Source of the DNA: SCTD01 sp036675425
Lineage (GTDB): Bacteria > Actinomycetota > Actinomycetes > Mycobacteriales > SCTD01
DNA length: 14,133 nt
Direction: 5' to 3'
NCBI GenBank assembly: GCA_036675425.1
Contig: JAKFFB010000249.1
Coordinates: forward strand, 1-14,133
The stretch's first letter is position 1, and every line of letters begins with the position of its first letter. Positions 6,296 to 12,519 of the stretch are shown here, in pieces. Under the pieces are notes generated by a model that saw only the letters and a program-made list of their open reading frames with translations, was not told the origin of the DNA and searched no databases. Both the position numbers and the translations under genes were made by a program.

Positions 6296-7438
6296 ATGGA
6301 GTCCACCCTCTTCGAGCCCGAGCACGACGCCTTCCGCGATTCGGTGCGGTCCTTCATGACCAAGCACGTCGCGCCGTTCCACAAGGAGTGGGAGCAGGCG
6401 GGCATCGTCGACCGCTCGGTGTGGACCGAGGCCGGCAAGCAGGGCCTGCTCGGCATGGACGTGCCGGAGCAGTACGGCGGCGGCGGCATCAAGGACTTCC
6501 GCTACAACTGCGTGGTCTCCGAGGAGATCACCCGCGTCGGCGGCAGCGGCGTGGGCTTCACGCTGCACAACGACGTCGCCGCGCCGTACCTCATCGACCT
6601 CACGACTGAGGAGCAGAAGCAGCGCTGGCTGCCGCCGTTCGTCACAGGCGAGATGATCACCGCCATCGCGATGAGCGAGCCGGGCGCCGGCTCGGACCTG
6701 CAGGGGCTCAAGACGACCGCCCGCCGCGACGGGACCGACTGGGTCATCAACGGCTCCAAGACGTTCATCACCAACGGCATCAACTCCGACCTGGTGCTCG
6801 TCGTCGCGCGCACCGACCCGGAGAAGGGCGCCCACGGCTTCTCGATCCTCGCCGTCGAGCGCGGCATGAAGGGCTTCGAGCGGGGTCGCAACCTCGAGAA
6901 GGTCGGCATGAAGGCGCAGGACACCGCCGAGCTGTTCTTCGACGAGGTGCGGGTCCCGGCCGAGAACCTCGTCGGGCGCGAGGGCGGCGGCTTCATCCAC
7001 CTGATGGAGAAGCTCCCGCAGGAGCGGCTGTCCATCGCGGTGGTCGCGGCCGCCGCGTCGAAGAAGGTCTTCGACCTGACGCTGGACTACTGCAAGGGGC
7101 GGACGGCATTCGGCAAGCCGATCGGCAGCTTCCAGCACAACCGCTTCGTGCTGGCCGAGATGGCCACCGAGATCGAGATCGCCCGGCACTACATCGACAA
7201 GGCTGTCCTCGCGCTCAACGCCGGCGAGCTCACGGTGCAGGACGCCGCCATGGCGAAGTGGTGGACGACCGAGCTGCAGAAGCGCGTCGTCGACCAGTGC
7301 GTCCAGCTGCACGGCGGCTACGGCTACATGCTGGAGTACCCGGTCGCCAAGGCGTTCATCGACTCGCGCGTGCAGACCATCTACGGCGGCACGACCGAGG
7401 TCATGAAGGAGATCATCGGTCGGTCGCTCGGTGTCTGA
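6296..7438 (+). CDS. Acyl-CoA dehydrogenase, LCAD-type
   Basis: A 380-residue flavoprotein that introduces the alpha-beta double bond in an acyl-CoA, passing electrons to ETF. It shows the N-terminal helical domain (1-110), the beta domain with AMSEPGAGSD and KTFITNG, and the C-terminal helical domain ending QLHGGYGYMLEYPVAKAFIDSRV and IYGGTTEVMKEII. The glutamate found in the YEGT position of MCAD is replaced by Gly (YGGT), and the likely base is E243 in LPQERL, as in long-chain and isovaleryl-CoA dehydrogenases. The C-terminal half closely resembles mammalian LCAD. The ATG at 6296 is preferred to GTG at 6287, which would lie within the -10. It overlaps the thioesterase gene by 8 bases and is divergent from accDA. 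Confidence 0.93.
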   Translation: MESTLFEPEHDAFRDSVRSFMTKHVAPFHKEWEQAGIVDRSVWTEAGKQGLLGMDVPEQYGGGGIKDFRYNCVVSEEITRVGGSGVGFTLHNDVAAPYLIDLTTEEQKQRWLPPFVTGEMITAIAMSEPGAGSDLQGLKTTARRDGTDWVINGSKTFITNGINSDLVLVVARTDPEKGAHGFSILAVERGMKGFERGRNLEKVGMKAQDTAELFFDEVRVPAENLVGREGGGFIHLMEKLPQERLSIAVVAAAASKKVFDLTLDYCKGRTAFGKPIGSFQHNRFVLAEMATEIEIARHYIDKAVLALNAGELTVQDAAMAKWWTTELQKRVVDQCVQLHGGYGYMLEYPVAKAFIDSRVQTIYGGTTEVMKEIIGRSLGV

Positions 7439-7955
7439 GCCGCGCACGCCGATCGACGGGGTGCGGGACCACCTGCGGTCGATGGCCGGGCGCATCGACG
7501 ACGACGTCCTGCCGCCGCACTACCCGACCTGCCTCGGCTGCGGGCCCGACGCCGAGCAGGGCTACCACCTGCAGGTGCGCCGCGAGGGCGACGAGATGGT
7601 GGCCGAGCACGTCTTCGAGCCGCGGCACTCCGGCGCCCCCGGCATCGCGCACGGCGGTGCGGTGGCGACGGTGGTGGACGACGTCCTCGGCTTCATGCTC
7701 TACGTCGCGCTCGTGCCGGGGGTGACCCGCAAGCTCGAGGTGGAGTACCTCAAGCCGGTGCTCATCGGCGTCCGCTACACGATCCGCGCCAAGGTCGACG
7801 AGATCGACGGGCGGAAGCTCTGGTTCTCCTGCAGCTGCACCGACCCCGACGGCGTCGAGACCTTCCGGGCCAAGGGCCTGTTCCTGACCGTCGGGCTGGA
7901 GCACTTCGCCCAGGGCACCTCCTCCGGCGGCGGCCAGAACCCGGTCGCTCCCTAG
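7431..7955 (+). CDS. PaaI-family hotdog thioesterase
   Basis: A 174-residue single hotdog-fold protein that probably hydrolyses acyl-CoA thioesters. The N-terminal part holds PTCLGCGPD (C34, C37), followed by the long-strand and hotdog-helix segment GIAHGGAVATVVDDVLG with the HGG motif at 74-76 and acidic D83/D84, then VEYLKPVLIGVRYTIRAKV, the usual second-half strand. The CLGCG-HGG pattern is typical of PaaI/THEM4-like thioesterases. The GTG start overlaps the dehydrogenase gene by 8 bases, so it is probably co-translated and may release or recycle CoA intermediates of the same pathway. No good ribosome site is seen; GTG at 7461 is an alternative start. Its stop overlaps the stop of the convergent gene on the shared tetramer CTAG. 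Confidence 0.85.
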   Translation: MSEPRTPIDGVRDHLRSMAGRIDDDVLPPHYPTCLGCGPDAEQGYHLQVRREGDEMVAEHVFEPRHSGAPGIAHGGAVATVVDDVLGFMLYVALVPGVTRKLEVEYLKPVLIGVRYTIRAKVDEIDGRKLWFSCSCTDPDGVETFRAKGLFLTVGLEHFAQGTSSGGGQNPVAP

Positions 7956-8551
7956 CGGTCGGCCAACCGCTGCCAGGCGCCGGGGGCGATCTCGCCGATC
8001 AGCAGGAAGCGGCCGTCACCGTCGGGGCGCAGCACGACCGCGCCGCCCTCCTCGGGGGTCGCATCGACGGCGAGCCGCAGGTTGGTGACGTGCCCGACCA
8101 GGACCGTGTTTCCCTCGGAAGGCTCCTCGGACAGCATCGCCCGCAGCCGCGCCTCGGCCCTCTCCTCGCCGTCCGCGCCCTCCGGGATCGGCAGGAGGGC
8201 GTCGTCGCGTTGGACGCGGCCGAAGGCCAGGTCGGCGGTGTCGGCCGTCCGGCAGTAGGGGCTGCCGCGGACGTCGCCGATCGGGATGTCGAGCGCGCGG
8301 ATCGCCGCCCCGATGTCGCGCGCCTGCCGGCGGCCCTCGTCGGTCAGCCCGCGCTGCTTGCTGCACGGGTCGGTCGGCAGGCCGTCCGCGGCGTCGGAGT
8401 GCGTGATGGCGTGCCGCAGGTAGAGCACCAGCCCGCCGTCCTGCAGCGCCTCGACCAGCGCGTCCCCGGTGAGCGGTCCCTCCGGCTCCGGCGCCGACAG
8501 CCCGCTGCAGCCGCTGAGCAGCAGCACGGTCAGGAGCCATCGGAGGACCAC
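7952..8551 (-). CDS. Exported histidine-phosphatase-family lipoprotein
   Basis: A 199-residue protein with a short signal peptide and lipobox LLLSGC (lipidated C15), so it should be anchored on the outer face of the membrane. The mature part fits the histidine phosphatase fold: LYLRHAITH with the phospho-accepting H47, QRGLTDEGRRQARDIGAAI, SPYCRTADTADLAFG, and the second histidine in LVGHVTNLR. The nucleophile motif is RHA rather than the usual RHG, as in a secreted subgroup of this superfamily. The substrate is unknown. The GTG at 8551 has GGGGGC upstream; a promoter would have to lie in or near the long hairpin 8583-8667. It is unrelated in function to the acyl-CoA genes around it as far as can be seen. 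Confidence 0.82.
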   Translation of the reverse strand: MVLRWLLTVLLLSGCSGLSAPEPEGPLTGDALVEALQDGGLVLYLRHAITHSDAADGLPTDPCSKQRGLTDEGRRQARDIGAAIRALDIPIGDVRGSPYCRTADTADLAFGRVQRDDALLPIPEGADGEERAEARLRAMLSEEPSEGNTVLVGHVTNLRLAVDATPEEGGAVVLRPDGDGRFLLIGEIAPGAWQRLADR

Positions 8552-8582
8552 GCCCCCATGTTGCCCTCCGCACCCGGACTGG

Positions 8583-8667
8583 TTCGCACACGACGTGATC
8601 CACTCCTGGCGCCGGCACGCTCCGCCCGCACCTGGCAGGCCCCGTCGTGGATCAGGTCGTGTGCGAA
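8583..8667. terminator. Long intergenic inverted repeat after tetR
   Basis: Two 21-base arms (8583-8603 and 8647-8667) match at 20 of 21 positions; the single mismatch is G8595 opposite G8655. The loop is 43 bases. It begins 22 bases past the tetR stop on the minus strand and ends before the lipoprotein gene start, so it may end tetR transcription. The long loop is unusual for a simple terminator, so a REP-like or MITE-like origin is possible. Confidence 0.55.
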
Positions 8668-8689
8668 GGAGCTCGCATCATCACGACCA

Positions 8690-9271
8690 TCAGCGGCGGG
8701 CGGGCGTCCGGCGGCTCAGCAGGGCCGACAGCGCCATCTTGCGGAGCAGCGCCTCGTGCCGATCGGCAGGGACCGCCGGCGCCGTGAAGGCCGTGCCGTT
8801 GAGCATCGCGAGCGTGGACCCGACGACCACGGACACCTCACCGGCGTCGAGGTCCTCGCGCAGGGCGGAGAGCACGCCGTGCCAGAGCTGGTCGTACTCG
8901 CGCATCCGACGGCGCAGCGACCGGCGCACGTCGTCGGAGAGCGCGCGCACCTCGCGGACCCAGACCGCGATGAGCGCCCGCTGCTCGAGCCCGAAGGCGA
9001 CGTGCAGCGAGACGAGCGCCTCCAGAGCTGAGTACGGCTCGTCCTGCTCGGCCACGATGCTCCGCGCGCCGTCGAGCATCCGGGTCATCGCCCGGTCGCA
9101 CAGCGACTCGAGCAGCGCGCCCTTGCTCGCGAAGTGCCGGTAGACCCCCGGCCCGCTGATCCCGGCCGCCGCTCCGATGTCGTCGATGCCGACGGCGTGG
9201 AAGCCGCGGTCGGCGAACAGCTGCGCCGCAGCCTCGAGCAGCTGCTCGCGGCGGGGGAGCGCGGTGGTCAT
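8690..9271 (-). CDS. TetR/AcrR-family transcriptional regulator
   Basis: A 193-residue repressor-type protein. The N-terminal TetR HTH spans about residues 7-54: REQLLEAAAQLFADRGFHAV, GIDDIGAAAGISGPGVYRHF, ASKGALLESL. The C-terminal ligand domain is helical and unremarkable, with the ending LLRKMALSALLSRRTPARR, and resembles the TetR type often found beside acyl-CoA metabolism genes in actinomycetes. Its ligand is probably an acyl-CoA or related metabolite (inferred from neighbours). It is divergent from the TIGR03084 gene, with a candidate operator at 9294-9309 between them, and a matching site at 6271-6286 suggests control of accDA and the first dehydrogenase. The ATG at 9271 lacks a ribosome site and lies 7 bases after TAGCCT, so it is likely leaderless. 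Confidence 0.92.
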   Translation of the reverse strand: MTTALPRREQLLEAAAQLFADRGFHAVGIDDIGAAAGISGPGVYRHFASKGALLESLCDRAMTRMLDGARSIVAEQDEPYSALEALVSLHVAFGLEQRALIAVWVREVRALSDDVRRSLRRRMREYDQLWHGVLSALREDLDAGEVSVVVGSTLAMLNGTAFTAPAVPADRHEALLRKMALSALLSRRTPARR

Positions 9272-9278
9272 GCGGCCC

Positions 9279-9284
9279 AGGCTA
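9279..9284 (-). promoter_or_regulatory. Candidate -10 of leaderless tetR promoter
   Basis: TAGCCT on the minus strand is followed after exactly 7 bases by the tetR ATG, the same spacing as at 6283 and 13329. No Shine-Dalgarno sequence is present. The operator copy 2 lies just upstream, in the -35 zone. Confidence 0.45.
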
Positions 9285-9293
9285 GCGGCCCAT

Positions 9294-9309
9294 GTGAGCC
9301 GCCGTTAAC
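9294..9309. promoter_or_regulatory. Candidate TetR operator, copy 2
   Basis: GTGAGCCGCCGTTAAC; the reverse complement GTTAACGGCGGCTCAC matches copy 1 at 13 of 16 positions (differences at 3, 8 and 14). It lies midway between tetR and the divergent TIGR03084 gene, the expected place for autoregulation. Predicted consensus: GTKAACGRCGGCTMAC. Confidence 0.5.
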
Positions 9310-9330
9310 ACGCGCTGGTTGACTGCTGCC

Positions 9331-10113
9331 ATGGCCACGGACCTCGCCACCCTCCTCGCCGACCTGCGGGACGAGCAGGCCGACCTGCGCGCGCTCGTGC
9401 AGGACGCCGACCTCGACACCCCGACGCCCGCCGAGGGCTGGGACGTGCGGGACGCGGTCTCGCACCTCGCCGGCACCGACGTCGAGGCGCTGCTCGCCGC
9501 GACCGATCCGGACGCCTTCGTCGCGAAGCTCCCTCAGGTCGCCGCGGACATCGACGGCTTCCTGACCGGCCAGCTCGTCGAGCGCCGGGGCCTCCCCAAG
9601 GATCGGCTGATGGACGACTGGCAAGCAGGTTTCGACGCGATGGTGACCGCGTTCGCCGACGTGCCGGCCGGGACGAAGGTGCCCTGGTACGGCCCGCCGA
9701 TGAGCCCGGCGTCCTTCGCCACCGCGCGGCTGATGGAGTACTGGGCGCACGGCCAGGACGTCGCCGACGCGCTCGGCGTGCGGCGCGTGCCGACCGCCCG
9801 GCTGCGGCACATCGCGCACCTCGGCGTGCGCACCCGCGGCTTCTCCTACGTCAACCGCGGGCTCACCCCGCCGGAGACCGACGTCGCTGTCGAGCTGACG
9901 GCTCCCGACGGCAGCACCTGGTCGTTCGGCGCGGGCGAGCAGCGCGTCACCGGTCCGGCCGAGGACTTCTGCCTGCTCGTCACGCAGCGCCGCCACCGCA
10001 GCGAGCTGAGCCTCACGGCCGAGGGCGAGGACGCCGACCGCTGGCTCGACGTCGCCCAGGCCTTCGCCGGCCCGCCCGGGCCCGGCCGCGCACCGAAGGG
10101 GAGCACCGCATGA
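9331..10113 (+). CDS. TIGR03084-family protein (DinB/maleylpyruvate-isomerase-like)
   Basis: A 260-residue protein of the actinomycete TIGR03084 family, in the superfamily of metal- and mycothiol-dependent enzymes with a DinB-like four-helix N-domain. Family marks are DTPTPAEGWDVRDAVSHLAGTD (H45), the VPWYGPPMSPASFATARLMEYWAHGQDVADALGV block (H140), and the late TGPAEDFCLLVTQRRHRSEL and DRWLDVAQAFAGPPGPGR segments. H45 and H140 are likely metal ligands by analogy with the superfamily. The reaction is unknown; its coupling (ATGA overlap) to an acyl-CoA dehydrogenase suggests a role in acyl-CoA or thioester chemistry. The ATG at 9331 is preferred to the TTG at 9319 because homologues begin at about this point; no ribosome site is seen. 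Confidence 0.88.
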   Translation: MATDLATLLADLRDEQADLRALVQDADLDTPTPAEGWDVRDAVSHLAGTDVEALLAATDPDAFVAKLPQVAADIDGFLTGQLVERRGLPKDRLMDDWQAGFDAMVTAFADVPAGTKVPWYGPPMSPASFATARLMEYWAHGQDVADALGVRRVPTARLRHIAHLGVRTRGFSYVNRGLTPPETDVAVELTAPDGSTWSFGAGEQRVTGPAEDFCLLVTQRRHRSELSLTAEGEDADRWLDVAQAFAGPPGPGRAPKGSTA

Positions 10114-11252
10114 CCGACCCGTGGGAGACCGACGAGCGGCGCGCGCTGCGCCAGCTGGCGCGCGACGTCGTGGCGAAGGAGGTCGCGCCGAACGTCGAGC
10201 AGTGGGAGACCGACGGCGAGCTGCCACGCGAGCTGCACAAGACCTTCGCCGACGCCGGCCTGCTCGGGGTCTCCTTCCCCGAGGCGATGGGCGGCGGCGG
10301 GGGAGACGCGATCGACTCCGCCATCCTGAGCGAGGAGATCATCCTCGGCGGTGGCTCCGGCGGTGTCGTCGCCGGTCTCATGACGCACGGCATCGCGATC
10401 CCGCACATGGCCCGCAACGGCTCGCCCTACCTGGTCGACCGCTACGTCAAGCCGACCCTGGCAGGGGATCTCATCGGCGCGCTCGCGGTCACCGAGCCGG
10501 GCGGCGGCTCGGACGTCGCCCGCCTCCGGACGAGGGCGGTCCGCGACGGCGACTCGTACGTCGTGAACGGCTCGAAGACCTTCATCACCAGCGGCGTACG
10601 GGCGGACTTCGTCACGGTCGCCGTCCGCACGGGGGGCGAGGGCCATGGGGGCATCTCGCTGCTGGTGGTCGACAGGGGGACGCCCGGCTTCACCGTCGAC
10701 AGGCGGCTGGACAAGATGGGGTGGCGCTGCTCCGACACCGCCGAGCTCGGCTTCGCCGACGTGCGCGTGCCGGTGGAGAACCTCGTCGGCCAGGAGAACG
10801 AGGGCTTCGTCCAGATCATGCAGCAGTTCCAGTCGGAGCGGCTGGGGCTCGCGGTCCAGGCGTACGCCACCGCGCAGCGCTGCGTCGACCTGACCATCCC
10901 GTGGGTGCGCGAGCGGGAGACCTTCGGCCGGCCGCTGTCCAGCCGGCAGGTCGTGCGGCACCGCGTCGCGGAGATGGCCCGCAAGGCCTGGGTCGCCAAG
11001 GCGACGACGCGGGCCGCGATGGCGGCCTGGCAGGCGACGGGCGCCGCGGTGCTCGAGGTGTCGATGGCGAAGAACACCGCCTGTCAGCTCTGCGACGAGG
11101 TGGTCGACGACGCGGTGCAGCTGTTCGGCGGGACGGGCTACCTGCGCGACAGCGAGGTGGAGCGGCACTACCGCGACAGCCGGATCCTGCGGATCGGCGG
11201 CGGCACCGACGAGATCATGAACGAGGTCATCTCGAAGCTGCTGCCCCTGTAG
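10110..11252 (+). CDS. Acyl-CoA dehydrogenase (second copy, LCAD-like)
   Basis: A 380-residue FAD-dependent dehydrogenase. The N-terminal helical domain is followed by AVTEPGGGSDV and NGSKTFITSG in the beta domain, and by the C-terminal domain with AVQLFGGTGYLRDSEVERHYRDSRI and ILRIGGGTDEIMNEVI. As in the first copy, the MCAD-type glutamate position is Gly (IGGGT) and E243 in FQSERL is the probable catalytic base. It differs clearly from the first copy (for example IGGGTDEI against YGGTTEVM), so it is not a recent duplicate and probably acts on another chain type or pathway step. It overlaps the TIGR03084 gene by ATGA, so the two form an operon, ended by the strong hairpin at 11259-11322. A citronellyl-CoA-dehydrogenase-like role is possible but not shown. 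Confidence 0.92.
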   Translation: MTDPWETDERRALRQLARDVVAKEVAPNVEQWETDGELPRELHKTFADAGLLGVSFPEAMGGGGGDAIDSAILSEEIILGGGSGGVVAGLMTHGIAIPHMARNGSPYLVDRYVKPTLAGDLIGALAVTEPGGGSDVARLRTRAVRDGDSYVVNGSKTFITSGVRADFVTVAVRTGGEGHGGISLLVVDRGTPGFTVDRRLDKMGWRCSDTAELGFADVRVPVENLVGQENEGFVQIMQQFQSERLGLAVQAYATAQRCVDLTIPWVRERETFGRPLSSRQVVRHRVAEMARKAWVAKATTRAAMAAWQATGAAVLEVSMAKNTACQLCDEVVDDAVQLFGGTGYLRDSEVERHYRDSRILRIGGGTDEIMNEVISKLLPL

Positions 11253-11258
11253 GAACGC

Positions 11259-11322
11259 CGACGATCTTCGTCATGTGGCGGCGCGACACGCGGTGCGGCG
11301 CCCCACATGACGAAGATCGTCG
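11259..11322. terminator. Bidirectional terminator hairpin between convergent genes
   Basis: Perfect 20-bp arms at 11259-11278 and 11303-11322, with an inner GGCGC/GCGCC pairing that extends the stem after a one-base bulge. It starts 6 bases after the dehydrogenase stop on the plus strand and ends 17 bases before the stop of the minus-strand small gene, so it is placed to stop transcription from both sides. Confidence 0.75.
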
Positions 11323-11339
11323 CGGGGTGGTGCGAGGTG

Positions 11340-11534
11340 TCAGGCCAGGTCGTCGGCGTCGGCCTTGGCGGCCTCGGTGTCGGAGGCGGCGCCGCCCGAC
11401 TCGCGCTCGAAGGCGCCCTCGACCTCGAGGTCGCTGCTGGTGGCGTCGGCGACCTGCTCGGTCAGCTCCTTGTCGTCGACGCCCTCGCCGGCGGGACGGG
11501 TCGTGCCGGCATCAGTGGCGGGCTGCTCGCTCAT
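11340..11534 (-). CDS. Small acidic protein of unknown function
   Basis: A 64-residue protein with about 18 acidic and 4 basic residues, no cysteine, no membrane segment and few aromatic residues (one Phe). It should be soluble and largely disordered apart from possible short helices around DDKELTEQVADATSSDLEVE. The core ELTEQVADATSSDLEVEGAF, with ESGGAASDTEAAKADADDL after it, resembles small conserved actinomycete hypothetical proteins I have seen, but no function can be assigned. The ATG at 11534 has AGAGGAA about 6 bases upstream, and codon bias supports it. It is convergent with the second dehydrogenase gene. Confidence 0.75.
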   Translation of the reverse strand: MSEQPATDAGTTRPAGEGVDDKELTEQVADATSSDLEVEGAFERESGGAASDTEAAKADADDLA

Positions 11535-11568
11535 GGGGATTCCTCTCGGGACAGGAAAGATCGGTCGG

Positions 11569-11599
11569 AGGGGCCCCTACCCGGCAGCGGCGCCGCTGC
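11569..11599. repeat. Two perfect palindromes upstream of the small acidic gene
   Basis: AGGGGCCCCT (11569-11578) and GCAGCGGCGCCGCTGC (11584-11599) are both perfect inverted repeats without loops, next to the hairpin at 11607-11659. They may be an operator for the small gene or extra terminator structure. In GC-rich DNA such palindromes also arise by chance. Confidence 0.3.
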
Positions 11600-11606
11600 A
11601 CCCGTG

Positions 11607-11659
11607 CGTTGCGTCCTGCTCAGCGGAGCGCTTGCGCGCTCGCTGCGCAGGACGCAACG
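11607..11659 (-). terminator. Strong hairpin downstream of nnrD
   Basis: The outer arms are 13 bp and perfect (11607-11619 with 11647-11659). After a T/C mismatch an inner stem of 10 bp with one bulged G closes on a TTGC loop, so nearly the whole 53-nt segment folds. It lies 5 bases past the nnrD stop on the minus strand and would insulate the small acidic gene. No U-run follows, as is usual in this GC range. Confidence 0.7.
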
Positions 11660-11664
11660 GGTCG

Positions 11665-12519
11665 TCAGGGTCGCAGCTGACGGAGCACGGTCGGCACCTC
11701 GTCGAGCAGCTCCCGGGCGAGGAAGCCGACCCGTCCGATCCGTGCCGTGAGCAGGTCGCCGGCCGCCGAGTGGAGGTACTGCCCCCAGACCGCGGCCTGT
11801 GCCGGCTCGGCGCCGCGGGCCAGTGCCCCGCCGACCAGACCGGCGAGCACGTCCCCCGAGCCGGAGGTGCCCAGGCCGATGCCGCCGGCCTCGACGCACC
11901 AGCAGCGCCCGTCCGGCGCGGCCACCCAGCCGGGTGCGCTGACCACGGCGCCGTAGCGCGAGGCCGCGGCGACGGCCGCCTCGGCGCCGGCCGCGGAGGA
12001 CTCGCCGAGCAGCGCCGCCAGCTCGCCGTCGTTCGGGGTCAGCACCGCGGTGACGCCGGCGAGCGCCGAGGGCGTCAGCGCGGTCAGCGCCAGCCCGTCG
12101 AGCACCACCGGCGTCGACCCCAGCCGCGGCAGCACCGCCGTCAGCAGCTCGCCGGCGCCGTCCTTCGACATCAGCCCGGGCCCGATCACCACCGTCGAGG
12201 CATCGGCAGCGCGCGTCACCACCTCCTGGGAAGCCGACGCTGCCAGCGAGCCGTCCGGCCCCGCCGCCAGGCCCACGACCGCCGCCTCCGGCACCGCCAC
12301 CGCGAGCGCCACCGACGTCTCCGCGACCGTGACGACCTGCAGCCTGCCGGCGCCGGAGCGCAGCGCGGCCAGGCCGGTCAGGAGGAGCGCGCCGGGGGTG
12401 CTGACCGAGCCCCCGACGACGAGCACCGTCCCGCGCTCGTGCTTGTCACCGCCGTCGTCGACCTCCGGCACCGGCCACTCACGCAGCGACTGCGGGGTGA
12501 CGACGTCAGCGGGGGGCAC
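11665..12519 (-). CDS. nnrD: ADP-dependent NAD(P)H-hydrate dehydratase (NnrD-like)
   Basis: A 284-residue ribokinase-fold repair enzyme that dehydrates damaged NADHX/NADPHX back to NAD(P)H. Visible marks are RGTVLVVGGSVSTPGA (about 30-43), the ALRSGAGRLQVVT strand, VIGPGL (111-116), PVVLDG (137-142), TPNDGE (161-166) and GLGTSGSGDVLAGLVGG with the catalytic aspartate D223. It has no epimerase (YjeF_N) half. Two motifs depart from the textbook family: TPNDGE in place of TPHPGE, and SAPGW where many members have a KG motif before the AAPDG turn, which suggests an actinomycete subfamily. The GTG start at 12519 overlaps the upstream histidine-phosphatase gene by 14 bases, so the two are an operon. 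Confidence 0.88.
   Translation of the reverse strand: MPPADVVTPQSLREWPVPEVDDGGDKHERGTVLVVGGSVSTPGALLLTGLAALRSGAGRLQVVTVAETSVALAVAVPEAAVVGLAAGPDGSLAASASQEVVTRAADASTVVIGPGLMSKDGAGELLTAVLPRLGSTPVVLDGLALTALTPSALAGVTAVLTPNDGELAALLGESSAAGAEAAVAAASRYGAVVSAPGWVAAPDGRCWCVEAGGIGLGTSGSGDVLAGLVGGALARGAEPAQAAVWGQYLHSAAGDLLTARIGRVGFLARELLDEVPTVLRQLRP

Noticed and set aside
6227..7495. Upstream extension of the accD frame
   Set aside because: Runs antisense through the dehydrogenase gene; family homology starts at the ATG at 6226, preceded by GAGGAGG.
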